Assembly (NCBI GenBank): GCA_021732895.1
Contig: JAKFWE010000050.1
Span: forward strand, 1-12,913
Source of the DNA: Allobosea sp.
Lineage (GTDB): Bacteria; Pseudomonadota; Alphaproteobacteria; Rhizobiales; Beijerinckiaceae
DNA length: 12,913 nucleotides
Reading direction: 5' to 3'
Position numbers and translations under genes: made by a program. Positions 7,837 through 12,913 of the stretch are shown piece after piece; positions within the stretch are counted from its first letter, which is position 1, and each line of letters starts with the position of its first letter. The notes beneath the pieces are model-generated. The model saw only the letters and a program-made list of their open reading frames with translations. It made no database searches and was not told the DNA's origin.

Positions 7837-7856
7837 TTATTTTAAACTTGAAATAA
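7837..7856. promoter_or_regulatory. A/T-rich imperfect palindrome, possible MarR-type operator
   Basis: TTATTTTAAACTTGAAATAA reads the same on both strands at 16 of 20 positions, with perfect TTATTT/AAATAA outer arms. Runs of A and T this long stand out in such GC-rich sequence. The TTtAA-CTTGAA core resembles operators of MarR-family repressors of aromatic catabolism. It lies 21 nt upstream of the preferred monooxygenase start, where a bound repressor would block transcription. No regulator gene is in the window. Confidence 0.5.
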
Positions 7857-8090
7857 CGCCGCGCGCATTGTCAACGTCCGCGTCGCCATGCCTGGTTCTG
7901 CACGAAATCTCCGAACCAACGGCGGGAACGAAGCAAAATCCTGTGCGTATCTACCGCCATGGCCGTCGTCCCGGCGCGATGGTCGTGCCACCTGACGAGC
8001 TCGCGCGCTGAGTTCCGCGTCGGGGTCTTCGACCAAAGACGGCGTTGACCCGCGGCGAAGCGCCCGTGCAGACCTGCCAACCCTTCTCCT

Positions 8091-8096
8091 GGAGGA
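8091..8096 (+). promoter_or_regulatory. Ribosome binding site of the HU-family gene
   Basis: ggagga lies 5 nt before the ATG at 8102. It decides the start over an in-frame ATG at 8045, which would add 19 residues not found in HU proteins. Confidence 0.8.
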
Positions 8097-8101
8097 TTTC
8101 C

Positions 8102-8374
8102 ATGACCAAGAACGAATTGATCAGCGCCATCGCCGACGAGACCGGCAAGACCAAGACCGATGTGTCCGCCATCCTGGCCTCGCTCGCGGCGGTCGTCGCC
8201 AGGACGCTGAAGTCTGGCGAAGACGTCACGCTGGGCGGGGTCGGCAAGCTCTCCGCCGCCAAGCGCGAGGCCCGCGAGGCCCGCAACCCCTCGACCGGCG
8301 CGATGATCAAGGTGCCCGCCAAGACGGTCGTCAAGTTCAAGGTCACCAAGGATCTCGCCGACGCCGTGGCGTGA
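8102..8374 (+). CDS. HU-family histone-like DNA-binding protein
   Basis: A 90-residue protein, the normal HU/IHF size. The N-terminal helices start MTKNELISAIADETGKTK, and the DNA-wrapping arm carries the RNPSTG tip at residues 61-66, whose proline intercalates into DNA in this family. The region after the arm, KVPAKTVVKFK, also fits. One difference is in the beta-strand leading to the arm: the core motif GFGxF reads GVGKL (residues 46-50), so both phenylalanines are replaced. It is therefore probably an accessory HU paralogue rather than the main HupB, though it should still dimerise and bend DNA. The gene is divergent from the monooxygenase across about 286 nt. It is followed by two hairpins. 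Confidence 0.93.
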   Translation: MTKNELISAIADETGKTKTDVSAILASLAAVVARTLKSGEDVTLGGVGKLSAAKREAREARNPSTGAMIKVPAKTVVKFKVTKDLADAVA

Positions 8375-8405
8375 CCCGACAGGGTCGGGCGCATGGCCCA
8401 TGCGC
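8375..8405 (+). terminator. Two adjacent hairpins after the HU gene
   Basis: cccgac (8375-8380) pairs with gtcggg (8384-8389) right after the HU stop codon. gcgcatg (8389-8395) then pairs with catgcgc (8399-8405). The two share one base, so they would compete slightly. No T-run follows, so these may act as mRNA 3' protection or weak termination rather than a classical terminator. Confidence 0.4.
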
Positions 8406-8409
8406 CATG

Positions 8410-8436
8410 TGCTTGACCGCGGATGCTTGACCGCGG
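8410..8436 (+). repeat. Perfect 13-bp tandem direct repeat carrying two CTTGAC boxes
   Basis: tgcttgaccgcgg occurs at 8410-8422 and again at 8424-8436, separated by one base (period 14). Each copy contains CTTGAC, the typical alphaproteobacterial -35 core. It lies 24 nt upstream of the VWA gene start. Confidence 0.85.
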
Positions 8437-8456
8437 CGGGTCCGCCCGCACATTAA
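8427..8456 (+). promoter_or_regulatory. Candidate sigma-70-type promoter of the VWA gene
   Basis: TTGACC (8427-8432) in the second repeat copy is followed after 18 nt by CATTAA (8451-8456). Transcription would begin about 7 nt later, at or next to the ATG at 8461, giving a leaderless or nearly leaderless mRNA. The -10 match is moderate. Confidence 0.35.
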
Positions 8457-8460
8457 GGCG

Positions 8461-9636
8461 ATGTTCCTGCGCCTCTTCACCGATCTCCGCGCCGCCAAGG
8501 TGCCCGTCACGCTGCGCGAATATCTCGCGCTGCTGGAAGGCGTAGAAGCCGATCTCGCCGAACATCGGGTCGACGAGTTCTACTATCTCGCCCGCACCTG
8601 CCTGGTGAAGGACGAGCGGCATCTGGACCGCTTCGACGCCGTCTTCGGCCAGGTCTTCAAGGGCATGGAGACTCTCGGCCAGGCGATCGAGCAGACCGGC
8701 ATACCCGAGGACTGGCTGCGCAAGCTCGCCGAGAAGCACCTGACCCCGGAGGAGAAGGCCCAGATCGAGGCGCTCGGCTGGGACAAGCTCTGGGAGACGC
8801 TGAAGCAGCGCCTCGACGAGCAGAAGGGCCGTCACCAGGGCGGCTCGAAATGGATCGGCACCGCCGGAACCTCGCCCTATGGCGCCTATGGCTACAACCC
8901 CGAAGGCATCCGCATCGGCCAGGACAAGAACCGCAACTTCCGCGCCGTCAAGGTCTGGGACAAGCGCGAGTTCAAGGATTTCGACGACACGCGCGAACTC
9001 GGCGTGCGCAACCTGCGCATCGCGCTGCGCCGCCTGCGCAAGTTCGCCCGCACCGGCGCGGCCGAGGAACTCGACCTCGACACCACCATCTCCGAGACGG
9101 CGCGGCACGGCTATCTCGAGGTGAAGCTCAGGCCCGAGCGCCGCAACGCCGTGAAGGTGCTGCTGTTTCTCGATGTCGGCGGCTCGATGGACTGGCATGT
9201 CGAACTGGCCGAGGAGCTGTTCTCGGCGGCGCGGGCCGAGTTCAAGCATTTCGAGCACTTCTATTTCCATAACTGCCCCTATGAGCGGGTCTGGAAAGAG
9301 AACCGCCGCCGCCACGACCAGGTCATCCCGACGCTCGAGCTGCTGCGGACCTATCCGGCCGACTATCGCTGCGTCTTCGTCGGCGACGCCTCGATGAGCC
9401 CCTATGAGATCGCGATGCCCGGCGGCTCGGTCGAGCACTGGAACGAGGAGGCGGGCTCTGTCTGGCTGGAGCGGCTGACCGGGCGCTTTCCGAAATCGGT
9501 CTGGCTCAACCCGGTCCAGCAGCATCTCTGGAGCTACACCCAGTCGATCCGCCAGATCGGCGGGCTAATGGGCGGGCGGATGTTCCCGCTGACGCTGGAC
9601 GGGCTGGACGGGGCGATGAAGGCGCTGGCGCGCTAA
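8461..9636 (+). CDS. CoxE-like VWA-domain protein (COG3825-like)
   Basis: A 391-residue cytoplasmic protein. The N-terminal region (MFLRLFTDLRAAKVPVTLREY, then FYYLARTCLVKDERHLDRFD) is typical of bacterial CoxE-like VWA proteins. A charged, Gly-rich middle (about 115-180) leads to the VWA domain. Its metal site reads DVGGSMD at 238-244, with Gly in place of the first Ser of DxSxS; the second acidic position may be Asp309 in FVGDASMS. Relatives usually work with a MoxR-type AAA+ ATPase in metal insertion or protein remodelling, but no such gene lies beside it here. The start is poorly supported by ribosome binding sequence (only aagg 2 nt from the ATG), but family N-termini begin at this point. 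A promoter-like repeat lies immediately upstream. The partner and client protein are unknown. Confidence 0.9.
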   Translation: MFLRLFTDLRAAKVPVTLREYLALLEGVEADLAEHRVDEFYYLARTCLVKDERHLDRFDAVFGQVFKGMETLGQAIEQTGIPEDWLRKLAEKHLTPEEKAQIEALGWDKLWETLKQRLDEQKGRHQGGSKWIGTAGTSPYGAYGYNPEGIRIGQDKNRNFRAVKVWDKREFKDFDDTRELGVRNLRIALRRLRKFARTGAAEELDLDTTISETARHGYLEVKLRPERRNAVKVLLFLDVGGSMDWHVELAEELFSAARAEFKHFEHFYFHNCPYERVWKENRRRHDQVIPTLELLRTYPADYRCVFVGDASMSPYEIAMPGGSVEHWNEEAGSVWLERLTGRFPKSVWLNPVQQHLWSYTQSIRQIGGLMGGRMFPLTLDGLDGAMKALAR

Positions 9637-9667
9637 TTGCCGGCTCCCTGCCAGTGCATGGCGCCGG

Positions 9668-9889
9668 CTGGCGACATTCGAGGCCTGGCTGATGTTCCTG
9701 CTGACGGTTGCGACGATCTGGGCCATGGCGGCGATCACACCGGGCGCCAACGTCCTCGTCGTGGTGCGCTGCGCGCTGACGCGCGCCAGCGTGCTGGCGG
9801 CGTATCAGCGGGCGCGCCGGGCGCTCGACATGGCGGCCGGCGTCGTCTTCGTCGGGTTCGGCGCGCGGCTGATGCTGGCGGAGCGCTAG
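9668..9889 (+). pseudogene. Internally deleted remnant of a LysE/RhtB-family exporter gene
   Basis: The reading frame joins two ends of a LysE-type exporter. From 9668 it reads LATFEAWLMFLLTVA and then ITPGANVLVVV, matching the first helix and TPGPN motif; CTG at 9668 may be a decayed ATG start. From about 9795 it reads YQRARRALDMAAGVVFVGFGARLML, matching the last helix of the family. About 130 residues of the usual 200-210 are missing between them, with the frame kept. The first ATG in frame is at 9692, giving only 65 residues, and no clear ribosome binding site precedes it. A functional mini-protein of two helices cannot be ruled out, but a decayed gene is more likely. It sits between the VWA gene and a membrane protein gene. 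Confidence 0.6.
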
Positions 9890-9933
9890 AGTCGCGCAAT
9901 GACAAAGCGCGGGGCAGCCGCTAAGGCTCCCGC

Positions 9934-10533
9934 ATGCAGCCCGATCAACCCGACATTCCCGCTCCCACCTGGCGTCAGCGCCCGAAGCCCGTCGGCTTCG
10001 AGGTCTCCTACAAGCTCGACGGCGAGACATTGGAAATCGACACGACGCGCCGCGTCGACCGGGTCAGGCTTTCGGGCGTCGAACAGGTGCGTTTTCTTTA
10101 CGCGCCGAGCAACGTCACCGCGAAGGCCTACAGGGTCCAGCTTCGCCTCAGCGACGGCAAGAAGGTCGTCTTCGGCAACCTCTCCTGGCGCTCCCTGACC
10201 GATATCGACCGCGACGACGCGCGCTATCACGGCTTCGTCACGGCGCTCTCGGCCGCGATCGCGCGAGCCAGCCCGCGCGCCCGTTTCGTCGCCGGCAAAC
10301 CCTACGCCCTGTGGCTGGCGCTCGCGGTAGTGGGCGGGCTCTCGATCGCGATGCTCGCCTTCTTCACGATGCGGGCCTTTCAGCAGGGCGCGACCTCGGC
10401 CGGCTTCGTCGGCATCCTGCTCGCGGCCGCATCGTTCTGGCAGGTCTGGCCGATGGTGAGGCTCAACCGGCCGCGCGAACTGGCGACCGGCGAGGTTCCA
10501 GACGATCTCGTGCCGGGGCGGGCTTCGCCCTGA
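9934..10533 (+). CDS. Unrecognised membrane protein with two C-terminal helices
   Basis: I do not recognise this 199-residue family. Residues 20-118 are soluble and rich in beta-strand patterns (GFEVSYKLDGETLEID, then KAYRVQLRLSDGKKVVFGNLSW), which could form a PH-like or similar barrel; that is a guess from strand spacing. Two hydrophobic segments follow, roughly 125-147 and 155-175, joined by a short loop. The tail is short and proline-containing. With no signal peptide, the N-terminal domain is probably cytoplasmic and anchored by the hairpin. The ATG at 9934 has AAGG 7 nt upstream. Codon use and composition look like the neighbours, so it is likely a real gene. It ends 4 nt before the stop of the convergent stress-protein gene. 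Confidence 0.7.
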   Translation: MQPDQPDIPAPTWRQRPKPVGFEVSYKLDGETLEIDTTRRVDRVRLSGVEQVRFLYAPSNVTAKAYRVQLRLSDGKKVVFGNLSWRSLTDIDRDDARYHGFVTALSAAIARASPRARFVAGKPYALWLALAVVGGLSIAMLAFFTMRAFQQGATSAGFVGILLAAASFWQVWPMVRLNRPRELATGEVPDDLVPGRASP

Positions 10534-10537
10534 CCGG

Positions 10538-10960
10538 TCACCGCACCACCAGCACCGAGCACTTCGCGCGTCGCACGATGGTCGAGGCGTTCGAGCCGAT
10601 GACATAGGCCAGCATGCCCGGCTCGTGGGAGCCGATCACGATCAGGTCGGCGCCGCTGGCCTCGGCCTCGGCCAGAACCTCGCCATGCACCGAACCGACC
10701 AGAACCCGGGCCGAGACGCGCTCCGCAGGCAGCGAGACCCCGGCCGCGATGGCGGCGAGCCTGCTCTCGGCGTCGCTCTGCTGCCCGGCGTCGAAATCGG
10801 CCGGCACGAACTCCATGTAGGTGATCGGGACGAGCGAGCGGACATGGACCAGCCGCACCGTGCCGCCGGACATCTCGGCGAAGGCGACGGCGGCGGCGAT
10901 CGCGGGCTCGGCCAGCTCAGCCTCGGCCAGATCGACGGGAACCAGAATCGACTTGTACAT
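10538..10960 (-). CDS. Universal stress protein, UspF-like single domain
   Basis: A 140-residue single-domain Usp. It starts MYKSILVPVDL, the first strand with its nucleotide-contacting Asp, and ends in VIGSHEPGMLAYVIGSNAS and AKCSVLVVR. The loop reads GSHEPG (110-115), then GS at 122-123. It has Glu where UspA-type ATP binders have Gly, and 8 rather than 9 residues before GS. The same pattern (GSHRP followed by LLGSNA) is seen in the UspF/UspG branch, so ATP binding remains likely. The start at 10960 is fixed by GGGAGGA a few bases upstream on the minus strand, although the frame stays open far beyond, antisense to the MFS gene. It is convergent with the upstream membrane protein gene and divergent from the MFS gene across about 180 nt. 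Confidence 0.92.
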   Translation of the reverse strand: MYKSILVPVDLAEAELAEPAIAAAVAFAEMSGGTVRLVHVRSLVPITYMEFVPADFDAGQQSDAESRLAAIAAGVSLPAERVSARVLVGSVHGEVLAEAEASGADLIVIGSHEPGMLAYVIGSNASTIVRRAKCSVLVVR

Positions 10961-11140
10961 CGCATCCTCCCGGTTGGCGGCGGACGTTCGCCGCTCCGCG
11001 TCGCGCGCGCATCCGCATGGACGCCATGACGGCTGCGAATTTGACGCCGACCCGGACTGGCGTGAGAGTATGCGCGCAGGCGGCCCGCGATGGGAAGTCC
11101 ATGGCGGCGGCCAGCGCCGCCCTCCCTGCCCGGTAGCCCG

Positions 11141-12379
11141 ATGACCGACGCCTCCCCCGCCGCGCGCCGCGCCCCTGCACTGCTGCATTCGCCGATCGCC
11201 TTCCTGATGGCGCTGGCCTTCGTCAACTGGCTCGGCTTCGCGAGCTGGAGCGCGCTGATCAACAATTTCGCCAAGGAGGCGGCCGGGTTCAGCGGGCAGG
11301 ACATCGGCGTGCTGCAATCGGTCCGCGAGATCCCGGGCTTCCTCGCCTTCACCGCGATCATCCTGTTCTGGTTCATGCGCGAGCAGATGCTGGCCTATGT
11401 CAGCCTGGTGGCGCTCGGCGTCGGCATCGCCGTCACCGGCTATCATCCGACGCTGGGCGGCCTGCTCCTGACCACCACGATCATGTCGCTGGGCTTCCAT
11501 TATTACGAGACGGCGCAGCAATCGCTGCAGCTCCAGCTCCTGCCCAAGGCGGATGCGCCGCGGCTCCTCGGACGGATCGCCGGCGCGGCGGCGGCGGCCC
11601 AGCTCCTCGCCTTCGGCTCGATCGCGCTGATCTGGCGGCTGTTTCAGCCCGGTTACGTCACTGTCTTTCTCTTCGCCGGGCTCGTGACAATCGGCCTGAC
11701 GCTCGCGATCTGGCTGGCCTTCCCGCGTTTCCAGGGAGCGGTGCCGCAGAACAAGGGCTTCGTGCTGCGCCGGCGCTACTGGCTCTATTACGCGCTGACC
11801 TTCATGTCGGGCGCGCGGCGGCAGATCTTCATGGCGTTCGGCGGTTTCCTGCTGGTCGAGCGCTTCGGCTACGACGTCGCCGCGACCGCGACGCTGCTGT
11901 TGGCCACCTACGGCATCAACACCGTCATGGGTCCGATTCTGGGCCACCTCGTCGGGCGCATCGGCGAGCGCGCGACCATCCAGATCGAGAACGTCTCGCT
12001 GGTGGCGGTCTTCGTCGGCTACGCGCTGGCCAGCCAGGGCCATTTTGCGGGCTGGGGCGTGTTCGTCGCCGGCGCGCTGTTCATCGTCGATGGTGTCTTC
12101 TTCACGCTGACGCTGGCGCAACGCACCTATTTCCAGAAGATCGCCGATCCGGCCGACATCGCGCCGACCTCGGCGGTCGCCTTCACGATCAACCACATCG
12201 CCGCAGTCTTCCTGCCGGTGTTCTTCGGATTGCTCTGGATCCGCGATCCGGCTTTCGTCTTCTATATCGGGGCGGCGGTCGCGACGGTGTCGCTGTCGCT
12301 GTCATTTCTGGTGCCGCGGAACCCGGCGCCCGGTTTCGAGACGATGATGAAGCCGGTCGTCCCCGTCGCCGCGGAGTAA
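11141..12379 (+). CDS. Major facilitator superfamily transporter, substrate unknown
   Basis: A 412-residue inner-membrane protein with about 12 hydrophobic segments in two halves, and a central cytoplasmic loop with FPRFQGAVPQNKGFVLRRRYW near residues 190-215. The second half contains FMSGARRQIFMAFGGFLLVERFGYD, which fits a group of MFS proteins common in alphaproteobacteria with no assigned solute. No drug-efflux or sugar-porter signature is evident. The start at 11141 (MTDASPAARR) gives a normal short N-terminus, but no good ribosome binding site precedes it. An in-frame ATG at 11090 would add 17 residues, mostly Pro/Arg/Ser, and cannot be excluded. The gene is convergent with the ferredoxin gene, 25 nt between stops. 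Nothing nearby indicates the solute. Confidence 0.9.
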   Translation: MTDASPAARRAPALLHSPIAFLMALAFVNWLGFASWSALINNFAKEAAGFSGQDIGVLQSVREIPGFLAFTAIILFWFMREQMLAYVSLVALGVGIAVTGYHPTLGGLLLTTTIMSLGFHYYETAQQSLQLQLLPKADAPRLLGRIAGAAAAAQLLAFGSIALIWRLFQPGYVTVFLFAGLVTIGLTLAIWLAFPRFQGAVPQNKGFVLRRRYWLYYALTFMSGARRQIFMAFGGFLLVERFGYDVAATATLLLATYGINTVMGPILGHLVGRIGERATIQIENVSLVAVFVGYALASQGHFAGWGVFVAGALFIVDGVFFTLTLAQRTYFQKIADPADIAPTSAVAFTINHIAAVFLPVFFGLLWIRDPAFVFYIGAAVATVSLSLSFLVPRNPAPGFETMMKPVVPVAAE

Positions 12380-12404
12380 GGCTGCAGCGACCACCGGCGC
12401 CGGC

Positions 12405-12725
12405 TCAGCCCTGCCTGTCCGGCGTGCGCACGATCAGGCCGTCCAGCTCTGCGCGGACCCTGATCTGGCAGCTCAACCGGGAATTGGGACGGACCTCGAA
12501 GGCGAAATCGAGCATGTCCTCCTCCATCGGCTCTGCCGTCCCCGTCCGCGCGACCCAGGCGTCGTCGACATAGACGTGACAGGTCGCGCAGGCGCAGGCG
12601 CCGCCGCATTCGGCCTCGATCCCGGGCACGGCGTTGCGCACGGCGGTCTCCATCACCGTCGAGCCGATCTCGGCTTCGACCGTGCGGTCCGCCCCTTTGG
12701 AATCGATGAAGGTGATATTCGGCAT
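12405..12725 (-). CDS. [2Fe-2S] ferredoxin, adrenodoxin type
   Basis: A 106-residue electron carrier. The four cluster ligands are Cys40, Cys46, Cys49 and Cys86, matching the C-x5-C-x2-C-x36-C spacing of vertebrate-type and bacterial adrenodoxin-like ferredoxins (putidaredoxin, terpredoxin and the rhizobial group). Cys44 is an additional non-ligand cysteine in CGGACACATC. The acidic helix AEPMEEDMLDFAFE (64-77) is the usual docking surface for a reductase and an acceptor such as a cytochrome P450 or Rieske oxygenase. The start has ggag 6 nt upstream on the minus strand. No reductase, P450 or oxygenase lies beside it, so its partner is elsewhere. The class A monooxygenase at 6571-7815 does not need a ferredoxin. 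Confidence 0.95.
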   Translation of the reverse strand: MPNITFIDSKGADRTVEAEIGSTVMETAVRNAVPGIEAECGGACACATCHVYVDDAWVARTGTAEPMEEDMLDFAFEVRPNSRLSCQIRVRAELDGLIVRTPDRQG

Positions 12726-12789
12726 GAAGAACTCCGCCCGGCCTGAAGCTCGCCCGACTTAGAGCATTTTGAGGCCTTGGCAAATGTCA

Positions 12790-12823
12790 GCGCCGGAAGA
12801 CGCCAGGGAACCGGCGCAGTTTT
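12790..12823. terminator. Stem-loop followed by TTTT, possible terminator
   Basis: gcgccgg (12790-12796) pairs with ccggcgc (12811-12817) across a 14-nt loop, followed on the + strand by agtttt (12818-12823). No + strand gene ends just upstream; on the - strand it lies downstream of the partial gene at the right edge and upstream of the ferredoxin, where it could end that transcript. Confidence 0.35.
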
Positions 12824-12854
12824 CGTGCCGGCGCGGCAAAGCGAGCCGGGCGGC

Positions 12855-12913
12855 TCAGGCCGCGCAGTCGAACCGCGAGATGGCGGCGCGCGCCTCGGCC
12901 GCCGCCAGCGCGA
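12855..12913 (-). CDS. Possible C-terminal end of a gene running off the right edge
   Basis: On the minus strand a frame open from the window edge ends ALAAAEARAAISRFDCAA and a TGA at 12855-12857. Its GC-rich third positions fit coding sequence of this genome, and a candidate terminator follows at 12790-12823. With only 18 full codons visible, neither the family nor the coding status is certain. Confidence 0.35.
   Translation of the reverse strand, partial: ALAAAEARAAISRFDCAA

Noticed and set aside
7814..8011. Small + strand frame between the monooxygenase and HU genes.
   Set aside because: It starts inside the monooxygenase gene, has no ribosome binding site and no recognisable features.
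7951..9525. Minus-strand open frame of more than 500 codons across the HU and VWA genes.
   Set aside because: It is antisense to two well-identified genes, has low-complexity composition and no recognisable domain or start signal.
10961..12196. Very long minus-strand open frame joined to the stress-protein gene and antisense to the MFS gene.
   Set aside because: The added sequence is rich in Arg, Gln, Asp and Glu with no domain, as expected for the complement of a GC-rich membrane protein gene. The Usp start at 10960 has a strong ribosome binding site.
12394..12403. Palindrome ccggcgccgg between the MFS and ferredoxin stop codons as a terminator.
   Set aside because: It has no loop and no T-run; such GC palindromes are frequent by chance in this composition.
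12726..12785. Sequence cttagagcattttgagg as a fragment of a common rhizobial intergenic repeat, or as a minus-strand promoter for the ferredoxin gene.
   Set aside because: The match is only about ten bases from memory, and the promoter boxes on the minus strand fit poorly.

Overview
The window is GC-rich DNA, dense with genes and with little non-coding sequence. It looks like the chromosome of an alphaproteobacterium, most likely a Hyphomicrobiales (Bosea/Methylobacterium-like) species. This is judged from base composition, the expanded branched-chain-type ABC transporters, small paralogous PilZ proteins, a COG3825-like VWA protein and an adrenodoxin-type ferredoxin. The genus is inference only. 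No rRNA, tRNA, CRISPR array, IS element or phage gene is visible. No stretch longer than about 300 bases lacks a gene or gene remnant.

Region 1 (1-5185, + strand) is a complete HAAT-type (LIV-I-like) ABC importer operon, entered within the signal peptide of its solute-binding protein. The order is binding protein, LivH and LivM permeases, LivG and LivF ATPases, then a small metal-binding cupin. From LivH to the cupin the genes are almost contiguous: 13 nt, 8 bp overlap, 1 nt, 16 nt. The exception is a 209-nt gap between the binding protein and LivH, filled by a long imperfect inverted repeat of a palindromic element. It resembles the REP element between malE and malF and could set expression of the binding protein above that of the membrane parts. 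The cupin suggests that the solute is handled by a metal enzyme after uptake, so the true substrate may not be an amino acid.

Region 2 (5190-7856) holds four genes. One encodes a small secreted protein of two Tudor-like repeats (- strand). Two are tandem PilZ-domain genes (+ strand), each preceded by a near-identical GATTAAG-type motif. The last encodes a class A FAD monooxygenase (- strand) with an A/T-rich MarR-like palindrome just upstream of its start.

Region 3 (8091-9889, + strand) holds an HU-family protein, paired hairpins, a 13-bp tandem repeat carrying two CTTGAC boxes, and a CoxE-like VWA protein whose start may be leaderless. After it lies an internally deleted remnant of a LysE/RhtB exporter gene.

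Region 4 (9934-12913) holds an unrecognised two-helix membrane protein, a UspF-like universal stress protein (-), an MFS transporter (+), a [2Fe-2S] ferredoxin (-), and what may be the last codons of a gene running off the right edge (-).

I do not see a clear multi-gene novel system. The points most worth following are the cupin-linked importer with its repeat-filled gap, the PilZ pair with its shared upstream motif, the secreted tandem Tudor-like protein, the VWA promoter repeat and the LysE remnant.
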